DNA from: UBA4459 sp036351335
GTDB taxonomy: Bacteria; Bacteroidota; Bacteroidia; Bacteroidales; F082
DNA: 8,843 nucleotides
Direction of reading: 5' to 3'
Assembly (NCBI GenBank): GCA_036351335.1
Contig: JAZBOW010000280.1
Location: forward strand, 1 to 8,843
Shown: positions 1-7,279 of the stretch, piece by piece
How the letters are laid out: each line of letters opens with the position of its first letter
Position numbering within the stretch: position 1 is the stretch's first letter
Program-made: the position numbers and the translations under genes
The notes under the pieces: generated by a model
What the model was told of the DNA's origin: nothing
Databases searched by the model: none
What the model saw: only the letters and a program-made list of their open reading frames with translations

Positions 1-45
1 CAGGTACGGGGCCATGAATTGGGAATGCAAAAATATAAATTATAT

Positions 46-2094
46 TTATTTCACCTCGCTCCCGTTTGAAACATCTTCAGTAGGCGAAACAAAGCATAGT
101 TTGCCATCCGCATCTTCAGCCATTAGGATCATGCCCTGCGATTCAATGCCTCTTAACTTTCGGGGCGCCAGGTTCACCAAAATGCTTACTTTCTTTCCGA
201 TGATCTGATCGGGTGCGTAATATTCAGCAATACCTGAAACAACCGTCCGTTGGTCGATACCGGTATCTATTTTAAGTTTTATAAGCTTTTTGGTTTTGGC
301 TACTTTTTCTGCCTCCAAAATGGTTCCGGTCCTGATGTCCATTTTCATGAAATCTTCAAAAACGATCTCTTCTTTGGCGGGTTTGGCTTTCGTCATTTTT
401 TCATTTTCATTTTTTGTATCCAATAAACGTTGCACCTGAGCATCCACTTCCGCATCTTCAATGCGGGCAAAAAGCAGTTCCGGGTTGTTTAAAACCGATC
501 CCGTTTTTATCAGCTCTGTCTTGCCAGCGTCTGACCATATTGGAGATGCCATGCCCAGCATTTCCTGAAGTTTCTTTGCCGTAAATGGTAAAAAGGGTTG
601 GGAGAGTACAGCCAGGTTGGCCACGATTTGCAGCGACACGTTCAAAATCGTTTTTACTTTATCCTCATCCGTTTTATATACTTTCCACGGCTCCATATCC
701 GTCAGGTATTTGTTGCCCAAACGTGCTAAATTCATCAATTCGGACAACGCTTCACGAAAACGGTACCTGTCCAGGCTGCTGGAAATTTTATCCGGGTAGG
801 TCTTCATTTCTTCCAGCGTACTTTTAGCTACATCATCCCATTCGGTGATGGCCGGAACTTTACCGTCAAAATATTTTTGAGTGAGTACCAGTGTACGGTT
901 TACCAGGTTACCAAAAATAGCCAACAGCTCATTGTTGTTGCGTGCCTGGAAATCTTTCCAGGTAAAATCATTATCCTTTGTTTCGGGGGCATTAGCAGTC
1001 AGCACATAGCGCAAAACATCCTGTTTTCCGGGGAAATCTTTCAAATACTCATGTAACCAGACGGCCCAGTTCCGTGAAGTGGAGATTTTGTCGTTTTCCA
1101 GGTTTAAAAACTCATTCGCAGGCACGTTGTCCGGTAATGTAAAACTTCCTTCTGATTTCAGCATGGCTGGAAAAATGATACAGTGAAAAACGATATTATC
1201 TTTCCCGATAAAATGCACCAGTTTTGAATCCTCATCTTTCCAGTAAGGTTTCCAGTCTCTGCCGGTTTTCTCACTCCATTCTTTGGCCGCAGAAATATAG
1301 CCAATAGGCGCGTCAAACCACACATACAGTACTTTACCTTCGGCGTCTTTCAGGGGCACATTCACACCCCAGTCCAGGTCACGGGTAACAGCCCTGGGTT
1401 TCAGTCCATGGTCGATCCATGATTTTACCTGCCCGTACACATTGGCTTTCCAGTCGTCTTTGTGGCCCTCTATAATCCATTCGTTCAGCCATTCTTCATA
1501 TTGATCCAGCGGCAAATACCAGTGTTTGGTTTCCTTCAAAACAGGCACATTGCCACTCAGCGCCGATTTCGGGTTGATCAGTTCCAACGGACTTAAGGAA
1601 GTTCCGCAATTCTCACACTGATCTCCATAAGCCTTTTCATTTCCGCAATGCGGACAAGTGCCGGTAATGTACCTGTCGGCCAGAAAATGCTGTGTTTCTT
1701 CGTCAAAATATTGCTCGTTGGTTTTTTCAATGAAATCACCTTTTTCGTAAAGTTTCAGAAAGAAATCAGACGCCGTTTCATGATGGATGGGCGCGGAAGT
1801 ACGGGAATACACATCGAAAGAAATGCCAAATTCCTCAAACGACTTTTTGATCTGCTCATGATACCTGTCCACTATTTCCTGAGGCGAAACGCCTTCTGCT
1901 CGCGCTTTAATGGTGATCGGCACACCATGCTCATCAGAGCCACCTATAAAAAGTACATCCTCGCCTTTCATTCTTAAATACCTGGCATAAATATCAGCCG
2001 GTACATATACACCGGCAAGATGTCCGATATGTATGGGCCCGTTCGCATAGGGCAGGGCCGAGGTGATGGTGTATCGTTTGAAGTTTTTAGGCAT
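46..2094 (-). CDS. metG: Methionyl-tRNA synthetase with C-terminal tRNA-binding domain
   Basis: This class I aminoacyl-tRNA synthetase charges tRNA-Met with methionine in the cytoplasm. The 682-residue protein is complete. The ATP-binding HIGH motif is at residues 22-25 (context PIHIGHL). A zinc knuckle has Cys147, Cys150, Cys160 and Cys163 in a CxxC-x9-CxxC arrangement. The KMSKS loop is represented by KISTS at 336-340. An alpha-helical anticodon-binding domain covers roughly 370-560. A charged linker near 560-578 leads into an EMAP-II/Trbp111-like OB fold (about 578-682), recognisable from DIRTGTI, VVSGIA and LRGIESQGM. This domain order and length match the long, E. coli-like MetRS form. 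The ATG at 2094 lies just before the conserved beta-strand leading to HIGH, so the start is secure. The gene is divergent from ldcA with 46 bp between start codons, and a -7-like TAACTTTG sits about 26 bp upstream of the start. Identification is near certain. Confidence 0.98.
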   Translation of the reverse strand: MPKNFKRYTITSALPYANGPIHIGHLAGVYVPADIYARYLRMKGEDVLFIGGSDEHGVPITIKARAEGVSPQEIVDRYHEQIKKSFEEFGISFDVYSRTSAPIHHETASDFFLKLYEKGDFIEKTNEQYFDEETQHFLADRYITGTCPHCGNEKAYGDQCENCGTSLSPLELINPKSALSGNVPVLKETKHWYLPLDQYEEWLNEWIIEGHKDDWKANVYGQVKSWIDHGLKPRAVTRDLDWGVNVPLKDAEGKVLYVWFDAPIGYISAAKEWSEKTGRDWKPYWKDEDSKLVHFIGKDNIVFHCIIFPAMLKSEGSFTLPDNVPANEFLNLENDKISTSRNWAVWLHEYLKDFPGKQDVLRYVLTANAPETKDNDFTWKDFQARNNNELLAIFGNLVNRTLVLTQKYFDGKVPAITEWDDVAKSTLEEMKTYPDKISSSLDRYRFREALSELMNLARLGNKYLTDMEPWKVYKTDEDKVKTILNVSLQIVANLAVLSQPFLPFTAKKLQEMLGMASPIWSDAGKTELIKTGSVLNNPELLFARIEDAEVDAQVQRLLDTKNENEKMTKAKPAKEEIVFEDFMKMDIRTGTILEAEKVAKTKKLIKLKIDTGIDQRTVVSGIAEYYAPDQIIGKKVSILVNLAPRKLRGIESQGMILMAEDADGKLCFVSPTEDVSNGSEVK

Positions 2095-2119
2095 AAAGTC
2101 GTTTTTTCCTTAATTTCGG

Positions 2120-2127
2120 CAAAGTTA
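2120..2127 (-). promoter_or_regulatory. metG: Candidate Bacteroidota -7 promoter element for metG
   Basis: On the minus strand these bases read TAACTTTG, a full match to the Bacteroidota sigma-ABfr -7 consensus TAnnTTTG. The element ends 25 bp before the metG ATG, giving a short leader of about 20 nt. No clean TTTG -33 box is visible at the usual 19-21 bp spacing, where the sequence would already lie inside the start of ldcA. The position and the exact -7 match support the call, but the missing -33 box keeps it tentative. Confidence 0.45.
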
Positions 2128-2140
2128 ATAAACAAAAAAC

Positions 2141-3040
2141 ATGATAAAGCCTCCTTCGCTTATTAAAGGTGACAAAATCGGCCTGGTGGCACCTGCACGG
2201 AAAATTGCTCCTGGAGAAATCAGTAAGGCAATAGATATAATTGAATCACAGGGTTTTGTTCCTGTTTATAGAAACGATTTATTCGCTGCTGATAATCAAT
2301 TCGCCGGCAACGACCTGATACGCGCATCAAACACTCAGCAAATGCTGGACGATCCAGAAATAAAAGCCATCTTTTGTGCCAGGGGAGGTTATGGCAGTGT
2401 GAGAATTATCGACATGCTGAATTTTGAGCTGTTTAAAAAACATCCTAAATGGTTCGTTGGTTATAGCGATGTAACGGTTTTTCATAGCCATATCAACACC
2501 GTTCTGGGGGTGCAAACCCTGCACGCCACTATGCCAATCAATTTTCCTGAGAACACAGGCCGGGCCTTATCAGGTTTATTTGATGTGCTTCGGGGAACGT
2601 TTCCGGGTTACACGATTGAGCCACACCATTTGAACAGGAAAGGCAATACTGAAGGCATATTAACCGGTGGCAATCTGTCTGTTTTATACAGCCTGATGGG
2701 TAGCAGATCGTTTCCTGATATGAAAGATAAGCTTCTATTTATAGAAGACTTAGATGAATATCTGTATCATATTGATCGAATGATGCTGGGATTGAAAAGA
2801 GCCGGATTACTAGAAAAACTGAATGGCTTAATAATAGGCGGTATGACAGATATGAATGACAACGAAGTACCTTTTGGAAAAACGGCATATGAAATCATTC
2901 AGGAAGCGGTTGCCGCATATAACTACCCGGTTTGTTTCGGCTTTCCGGCCGGACATTTTAACAACAACCGGCCACTGATCATGGGTGCTCAAGTAAAACT
3001 GGATGTAAATGATCATCCTCAAATCACCTTTTTAGATTAA
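2141..3040 (+). CDS. ldcA: Muramoyl-tetrapeptide LD-carboxypeptidase (peptidase family S66)
   Basis: Enzymes of this family remove the terminal D-Ala from muropeptide tetrapeptides (L,D-carboxypeptidase) during peptidoglycan recycling, usually in the cytoplasm. The 299-residue length is normal for S66. The N-terminal half has the opening GDKIGLVAPA and the block CARGGYGSVRI (79-89). The nucleophile is the Ser109 in GYSDVT. The C-terminal half carries the other proposed triad members, Glu202 in FIEDLDEY and His272 in FPAGHFNNN, so all three catalytic residues are present. There is no signal peptide, consistent with a cytosolic recycling enzyme. Microcin-C-type self-immunity proteins (MccF) share the fold, but nothing nearby suggests that role. 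The gene is followed after 2 bases by yraN and probably shares its transcript. Upstream, plus-strand TAATTTCG (2111-2118) is a one-mismatch -7 candidate. Confidence 0.93.
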   Translation: MIKPPSLIKGDKIGLVAPARKIAPGEISKAIDIIESQGFVPVYRNDLFAADNQFAGNDLIRASNTQQMLDDPEIKAIFCARGGYGSVRIIDMLNFELFKKHPKWFVGYSDVTVFHSHINTVLGVQTLHATMPINFPENTGRALSGLFDVLRGTFPGYTIEPHHLNRKGNTEGILTGGNLSVLYSLMGSRSFPDMKDKLLFIEDLDEYLYHIDRMMLGLKRAGLLEKLNGLIIGGMTDMNDNEVPFGKTAYEIIQEAVAAYNYPVCFGFPAGHFNNNRPLIMGAQVKLDVNDHPQITFLD

Positions 3041-3042
3041 AA

Positions 3043-3417
3043 ATGGCAGAGCACAATGAACTTGGAAAGAAAGGGGAGTTGATCGCCAGAAAATTTCTGG
3101 AAGAAAAAGGAATCCAGATCATAGAAACCAACTGGCGGCATGAAAAGGATGAAATTGATGTAATTGCCAAAGATGGCGATGAGCTGGTTATGGTAGAAGT
3201 TAAAACCAGGAGCACCCGCTATTTTGGTGATCCTTCAGAAGCTGTGGGTAATGCAAAAGAATCCTTTTTGATCCGTGCAGCGGAGGCTTACGTGGAAATA
3301 CACAACCTGAATATTGATATTCGTTTCGATATTATATCCATCGTTATCGATAAAAAAGGGACACATATTGAATATATCAAAGATGCTTTTTACCCCGAAT
3401 TACCTGATCTGGATTAA
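3043..3417 (+). CDS. yraN: YraN/UPF0102 family protein with PD-(D/E)XK nuclease fold
   Basis: This small protein (124 residues, normal for the family) belongs to UPF0102, related to Holliday-junction resolvase-type nucleases. Its cellular role is poorly defined. The N-terminal helix has the family signature LGKKGELIA (7-15, with Glu12). The predicted metal-binding core is Asp39 in DEIDVIA, followed by Glu52 and Lys54 in VEVKTRS, which is the expected D...ExK layout. The active site therefore looks intact, although the usual GEID has become DEID. The start ATG follows the ldcA stop after two bases, so the two genes are probably translated from one message. The stop codon overlaps the stop of the convergent USP gene in a shared TTAA. 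The family call is firm. Nuclease activity is inferred from the fold. Confidence 0.92.
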   Translation: MAEHNELGKKGELIARKFLEEKGIQIIETNWRHEKDEIDVIAKDGDELVMVEVKTRSTRYFGDPSEAVGNAKESFLIRAAEAYVEIHNLNIDIRFDIISIVIDKKGTHIEYIKDAFYPELPDLD

Positions 3418-4535
3418 GGTTTAGCCTGAAATACCAGCAAAGGTATGTTGGAATGGAACAGGAATTTTTTAGCTACACTCGGTTTATACAGCTTCTCGAT
3501 AAAGTTCCGCTTACGTGTATTTACCGCCAACACATCAATTTGATGTTCCCTGATGAAATTTTCAAATCCCTGTTGCAAGTCAATCGTCTCTAAAATACCA
3601 CATTCGATGTTTGGTTCAAGCATGGTATCCAGCAGGTAATTGCGGACTTTTCTCATTTCCATCTCATCCATTTCATTGTCTTCCTCCAGCGCAGCATGCA
3701 CACAATATATTTTGGCATTGAATGGTTTGGCGAAAGAAGACAGCCTTCGCAAAGCCGTATAGTCGGTTTTATCAAAATTAGTGGCATACAATACCCGTTT
3801 GGGATGCGTAACACTCGAAGCGTCATAATTTTGTGGAATCGCCATTACCGGTATGTCTGCTTTTCTGATGATCTGGGCTGTGGTACTGCTATACGTCCGC
3901 AGTCCTTCCAGCTTATTTCCCCTGGTACCCATGATCACCAATGCCGGCTCATATTCCCTGATCTGGTTTAAAATGGTATCCACGGCATTGCCTTTAAACA
4001 GGTCGAAACTGATTTTTACATCCTTGATATTTTTAGTTTCAATCTTATCTTTCAACCTGTTGGACAGCGATCGAAGGCTTTTTTCGGTCTCCTCTTCCAC
4101 CTCCCGTATAATTGAATCAAGATTTAACTGGTAAGAATAAGATTCAAGATAGGTTTGCGGGGTTCCCATCGGATCTAAGTATGCATTGATCAATTTGATA
4201 TCTGCTTTTATAGCCCCGGCTATTTTTAGTGCATAAAAAGCAGCATTTTCAGCTTGAACGCTAAAGTCAACCGGAACAAGAATTCGACGGATACTTTTCA
4301 TATAGGCTACCGCTTCTTCCTTATTTACACCATATGAAGCTCTGAAATCATCAAATATTTTAACCGCCTTTTCGCTGTCTTCTGCCTGTATTTTAACTAG
4401 CACACCTCCAGGACTTTCTTTCATGCGGTTTATATTGGTCATAAAACACTCGATACCATTGCTTTCGAGCATGGCGCAGAGCAATTGTGCCCGCATATAG
4501 GTGAGTGTGGCAAGGGTGATGATCTTTTCTGGCAT
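3414..4535 (-). CDS. DUF2007-like domain fused to tandem universal stress protein domains
   Basis: This 373-residue protein has three parts. Residues about 4-65 resemble DUF2007 (putative signal-transducing domain), with the pattern ITLATLTYMRAQLLCAMLESN, an NGIEC strand, and a GGVLVKIQAEDSEKAVKI strand-helix end. Residues about 83-235 are a universal stress protein domain beginning RRILVPVDFS and carrying an ATP-loop-like GTRG at 203-206, then nine residues, then Ser216-Ser217, so the second glycine of the usual G-2x-G-9x-G(S/T) motif is replaced. Residues about 246-371 are a second USP domain (KRVLYATNFD) in which the loop reads NTRKRNF with no glycines, so nucleotide binding there is probably lost. 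Tandem USPs act as pseudo-dimers in the cytoplasm, and their outputs vary. The gene converges on yraN and has a 165-bp upstream region shared with rluB. The USP assignment is strong and the DUF2007 assignment is moderate. The ligand and function are unknown. Confidence 0.9.
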   Translation of the reverse strand: MPEKIITLATLTYMRAQLLCAMLESNGIECFMTNINRMKESPGGVLVKIQAEDSEKAVKIFDDFRASYGVNKEEAVAYMKSIRRILVPVDFSVQAENAAFYALKIAGAIKADIKLINAYLDPMGTPQTYLESYSYQLNLDSIIREVEEETEKSLRSLSNRLKDKIETKNIKDVKISFDLFKGNAVDTILNQIREYEPALVIMGTRGNKLEGLRTYSSTTAQIIRKADIPVMAIPQNYDASSVTHPKRVLYATNFDKTDYTALRRLSSFAKPFNAKIYCVHAALEEDNEMDEMEMRKVRNYLLDTMLEPNIECGILETIDLQQGFENFIREHQIDVLAVNTRKRNFIEKLYKPSVAKKFLFHSNIPLLVFQAKP

Positions 4536-4563
4536 GACCTTAGACGTTTTTCGATTTGCTGTG

Positions 4564-4595
4564 TAAATATACTGATTTCAGTGTGAAAATGCAAG
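4564..4595 (-). promoter_or_regulatory. Weak candidate promoter for the USP gene
   Basis: On the minus strand, CTTG (4592-4595) is followed after 20 bp by TATATTTA (4564-4571). This resembles the Bacteroidota TTTG-N19-21-TAnnTTTG promoter, with one mismatch in each box. The -7-like box ends 28 bp before the USP start codon. A short dyad, TTTCA-GTG-TGAAA (4576-4588), lies between the boxes and could be an operator, though short AT-rich dyads are common by chance. Confidence 0.3.
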
Positions 4596-4672
4596 TGTCG
4601 CCAACGCTTTAAAGCTTATTCATATCTGATTACATTATATTCAACTTTCTAAATATCAGAAAATAACATTTG

Positions 4673-4680
4673 TACCTTTG
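4673..4680 (+). promoter_or_regulatory. rluB: Bacteroidota-type -7 promoter element for rluB
   Basis: TACCTTTG is an exact match to the TAnnTTTG -7 consensus and is followed by CA, the commonest real context (TACCTTTGCA). It ends 20 bp before the rluB ATG, so transcription would begin about 13-16 bp upstream of the start codon and leave a very short leader without a Shine-Dalgarno sequence. The -33 box is poor: the nearest match is TTTC at 4646-4649 with a 23-bp gap. This is the best promoter in the window. Confidence 0.6.
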
Positions 4681-4700
4681 CAGCATATTATTTTAACCCT

Positions 4701-5504
4701 ATGGAACGAAAAAAATACCCCGGTAAAACTTTTAAAAGCTCAAAAAGCACAAGTTTTAAACCCAACAGAAATGCAGATACCAAAAATGATGGCCTGATCC
4801 GTTTGAATAAATACCTGGCCAATGCTGGTGTTTGTTCCAGAAGGGAAGCGGATAAGCTGATCGCAAGCGGTATTGTTAAAGTAAATGGAAAGATTGTCAC
4901 CGAATTGGGAACAAAAGTCAGTCCTGAAGATAAAGTAATATGCGGTGGTGAATCATTAAAACGTGAAAAAAAACGATATTTTTTATTGAATAAACCCAAA
5001 GATTTTATCACTACATCTGACGATCCTCATGACCGTAAAACCGTAATGGTGCTCATGCAAAATGCCTGTCAGGAAAGAATTTACCCCGTGGGTAGGCTCG
5101 ACAGGAACACGCTTGGATTGTTGTTATTTACGAATGATGGTGAACTGGCCAAAAAACTCACCCATCCGAAGCACAATGTAAAAAAGATTTATCATGTGTA
5201 TCTTGATAAACCTCTCCACAAAAGCGATATCATCGAAATAACCAACGGTTTAGAGCTTGAGGATGGTTTTATTAAGCCCGACAAAATATCATATGTGAGC
5301 AGTGAACATGACAATACTCAGGTTGGCCTCGAACTACATTCGGGTAAAAACCGCATCGTCAGGCGAATATTTGAACACCTTGGGTATAAAGTGATCAAAC
5401 TTGATCGTGTATTTTTTGCCGGGCTCACAAAAAAGGACCTGCCCCGTGGTAAATTCCGGGAGTTAACACAAGAAGAAGTGAATATATTAAAGCGAATCGC
5501 CTAA
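4701..5504 (+). CDS. rluB: rRNA pseudouridine synthase, RsuA/RluB family
   Basis: This enzyme converts a specific uridine in rRNA to pseudouridine. By family it is closest in type to RluB (23S rRNA, U2605 in E. coli) or RsuA. Residues 1-31 form a very basic, Lys/Ser-rich, probably disordered tail. An S4 RNA-binding domain follows at about 32-80 (IRLNKYLANAGVCSRREAD, then GIVKVNGK). The catalytic domain contains FLLNKPKDF (95-103), the catalytic Asp134 in GRLDRNTLGLL, and the C-terminal signature GKNRIVRRIFEHLGY (215-229). All core residues are present, and 267 residues is normal for the family. The gene stands alone, with its own -7 element upstream and an intrinsic terminator 6 bp after the stop. 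RluB versus RluE/RsuA cannot be decided from sequence alone, but the S4 domain excludes RluE-like short forms. Confidence 0.94.
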   Translation: MERKKYPGKTFKSSKSTSFKPNRNADTKNDGLIRLNKYLANAGVCSRREADKLIASGIVKVNGKIVTELGTKVSPEDKVICGGESLKREKKRYFLLNKPKDFITTSDDPHDRKTVMVLMQNACQERIYPVGRLDRNTLGLLLFTNDGELAKKLTHPKHNVKKIYHVYLDKPLHKSDIIEITNGLELEDGFIKPDKISYVSSEHDNTQVGLELHSGKNRIVRRIFEHLGYKVIKLDRVFFAGLTKKDLPRGKFRELTQEEVNILKRIA

Positions 5505-5510
5505 ATAAAG

Positions 5511-5533
5511 AACCCCGTTTTAACGGGGTTTTT
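5511..5533 (+). terminator. Rho-independent terminator after rluB, possibly bidirectional
   Basis: AACCCCGTT (5511-5519) and AACGGGGTT (5522-5530) form a perfect 9-bp inverted repeat with a two-base gap, in practice probably a 7-8-bp stem with a 4-6-base loop. The plus strand continues into TTT, giving a T5 run (5529-5533). On the minus strand the same stem is followed by TTCTTTATTTA, a weaker T-rich tract. It lies in the 49-bp gap between the convergent rluB and M49 peptidase genes and can plausibly stop transcription from both. Confidence 0.9.
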
Positions 5534-5553
5534 AGAATTTATATTGTATTTCC

Positions 5554-7200
5554 TTATTTCAATCCCAATACTTCGGGACCTTGCGTAAAAACAATATCAA
5601 CAGGAACGCCAGCATCATTGATCCTGTCCAGGTCAGCTTGCAATTGCGGTTTAATCACTCCATCCGTTTCTATCCAGTTGGCTGCTGCTTCGTAATCACC
5701 ATCACCCTGAATTTTCAGGATTTTTTGTGTCAGGTCGGTTGAAGCAGCTTTCATCTTATCAATATCTACCGCGTAAGTACCATCGTCATTCCTGGTAAAT
5801 GCACCTTTTTCAAGGAAGTAATTAAACCGTAGCATATTGGCCATACCATGTGCACTTGATGCGCCAAAGCGAACCGATCTGAATATTCCGGCCATAAAAG
5901 TAACGTAGTTATCCATCAGGTCTGTATCGTTAAATTCACCCATTTCGTTGAGCTTGGTTACCAGGTAAAGTCCCAGTATATCCGCTTTTCCTTCTTCAAT
6001 GGCTGAATATTTTTCTTTCAGTGCTTTTCGGGCAGGGCCTTTGCCATTAATGGTGTTTTTAATTCCCATACCGTGCGAAACTTCATGGAACATGGTGTTG
6101 GAAAAGAAGGCTGTAAAGGTGATATGTTTGCGTTGCTCAGGCGTGATGACCATTTCTGAAATCGGTACTAAAATTTTATCGAATTTTGCCTGCATGGCAT
6201 TTTTCAATTGCAGTTTTCTTGTACCCTTTTCCAGTTGAACACGTTCGTCGTTAGGTAAGTTAATGGCAATTGTTTTCCCGGCCATATTGCAATCGCCTGC
6301 ATAATACACAGCATCGTAGGCATTTAAATCCACATCTGAACCCGGAACCTCATTTTTATACACCTGATCTACCGGTAATTCGGTTTGTAACTGAGGTAGA
6401 AAAGCAGCATATTTGGCCAATTTTTCGCTCCACTCCACATCTTTTATCAGAATATAGGCTTCATGGGCTGCCTTATAACCATATAGGCCATCTGTATAAT
6501 TTTCTATAGGCCCGATGACCAGGTCTATTAAGTTGTCTTTCATGTCAATCCATGCCATATCGCTTTCAAAATAATCATCTGTTCGTAGCGCCTTAGCCCT
6601 TAAATTCAGGTAATTTTCAAAACCGGCATCGTCAGCTAACAATGCAGCTTCTTCCAGTAAAGCCGCGATTTTTTCCGTCCGCTCTTTATATGCATTATGG
6701 TACCAGACCGTCGTTAATGCACCATCGTCATCTCTTCTGATCAGTGTATACAAACTTGTTTTATCTTCATTATCATAGGCGGCAAATTCTTCCTTGGTCA
6801 TATCGTGCGGATAAAATTCGGCTCCGGCAGGTTTGGGTCCGTACCCCTCTATAAAGGGGGTGAGGTTGTTCAGTTCATCCCAGGGACCGTAATTTATTTT
6901 GGCATATTGTCTCAATTCGGGGTCTTCAATGCTGGACAAAAAAGTTTCTTTTTCGCCCACATTCTGCAACCAGAAGATCTCATCAGTCAGATCGGCTGCT
7001 TTAAAAAGCAGAAGCAACATTTCTTTCTGATTCTCACTCAGGTGAGAAATATCGGTTGTAAGGGTAAAATCAGCGTATTCAGCCATGTTATAAGAGGCTT
7101 TGGAAGATTCCTGTTCTGCCTTTTGAGAGGCATTTTCGCAGCTATTCATCACAACTGCCACCGCAAGAACTAAAATTACGGAAAAGATTTTTTTGAACAT
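5554..7200 (-). CDS. Predicted lipoprotein zinc peptidase, dipeptidyl peptidase III-like (M49)
   Basis: M49 peptidases are zinc enzymes that release dipeptides from the N-termini of short peptides. Residues 1-20 are a signal peptide (KK, then a hydrophobic stretch of about 14 residues) ending at SC with Cys21 as the probable lipidated residue. The following stretch is polar and Glu/Lys/Ser-rich, as in Bacteroidota lipoproteins. The zinc site is HEVSH at 372-376, with Glu373 as the general base. The second motif is EEGKAD (402-407), matching the DPP III pattern EExxA(D/E), in which the second Glu (403) is the third zinc ligand. DPP III normally has a six-residue HExxGH, so this is the shorter HExxH variant. 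At 548 residues it is also shorter than the roughly 675-740 of classical DPP III. The gene lies 79 bp downstream of the DHS-like gene on the same strand and may be partly co-transcribed. TAAATTCG (7232-7239, minus strand) is a one-mismatch -7 candidate for its own promoter. Family assignment is good and substrate is unknown. Confidence 0.85.
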   Translation of the reverse strand: MFKKIFSVILVLAVAVVMNSCENASQKAEQESSKASYNMAEYADFTLTTDISHLSENQKEMLLLLFKAADLTDEIFWLQNVGEKETFLSSIEDPELRQYAKINYGPWDELNNLTPFIEGYGPKPAGAEFYPHDMTKEEFAAYDNEDKTSLYTLIRRDDDGALTTVWYHNAYKERTEKIAALLEEAALLADDAGFENYLNLRAKALRTDDYFESDMAWIDMKDNLIDLVIGPIENYTDGLYGYKAAHEAYILIKDVEWSEKLAKYAAFLPQLQTELPVDQVYKNEVPGSDVDLNAYDAVYYAGDCNMAGKTIAINLPNDERVQLEKGTRKLQLKNAMQAKFDKILVPISEMVITPEQRKHITFTAFFSNTMFHEVSHGMGIKNTINGKGPARKALKEKYSAIEEGKADILGLYLVTKLNEMGEFNDTDLMDNYVTFMAGIFRSVRFGASSAHGMANMLRFNYFLEKGAFTRNDDGTYAVDIDKMKAASTDLTQKILKIQGDGDYEAAANWIETDGVIKPQLQADLDRINDAGVPVDIVFTQGPEVLGLK

Positions 7201-7279
7201 ATTACATTGGTTTAATTGGTTTTACGATCAGCGAATTTACAAATAATTAAGCTGTTGTGATACGAAATAGTGGCCGATT

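Noticed and set aside
31..47. AAATATA-AAT-TATATTT hairpin at the end of metG as a terminator
   Set aside because: The stem is made only of A-T pairs, overlaps the stop codon and lacks a GC core, so it is unlikely to terminate transcription. The downstream context is cut off by the window edge.
1648..1977. 109-residue plus-strand reading frame antisense to metG
   Set aside because: It is antisense to the zinc-knuckle and HIGH-proximal regions of metG, and the translation has no domain features.
2141..3040. Microcin C self-immunity protein (MccF) instead of LdcA
   Set aside because: It shares the S66 fold, but no microcin biosynthesis or export gene is nearby, and the link to housekeeping genes favours a cell-wall recycling role.
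6805..7173. 122-residue plus-strand reading frame antisense to the M49 peptidase
   Set aside because: It lies fully inside a well-supported gene on the other strand, with no promoter-like signal or family motif.
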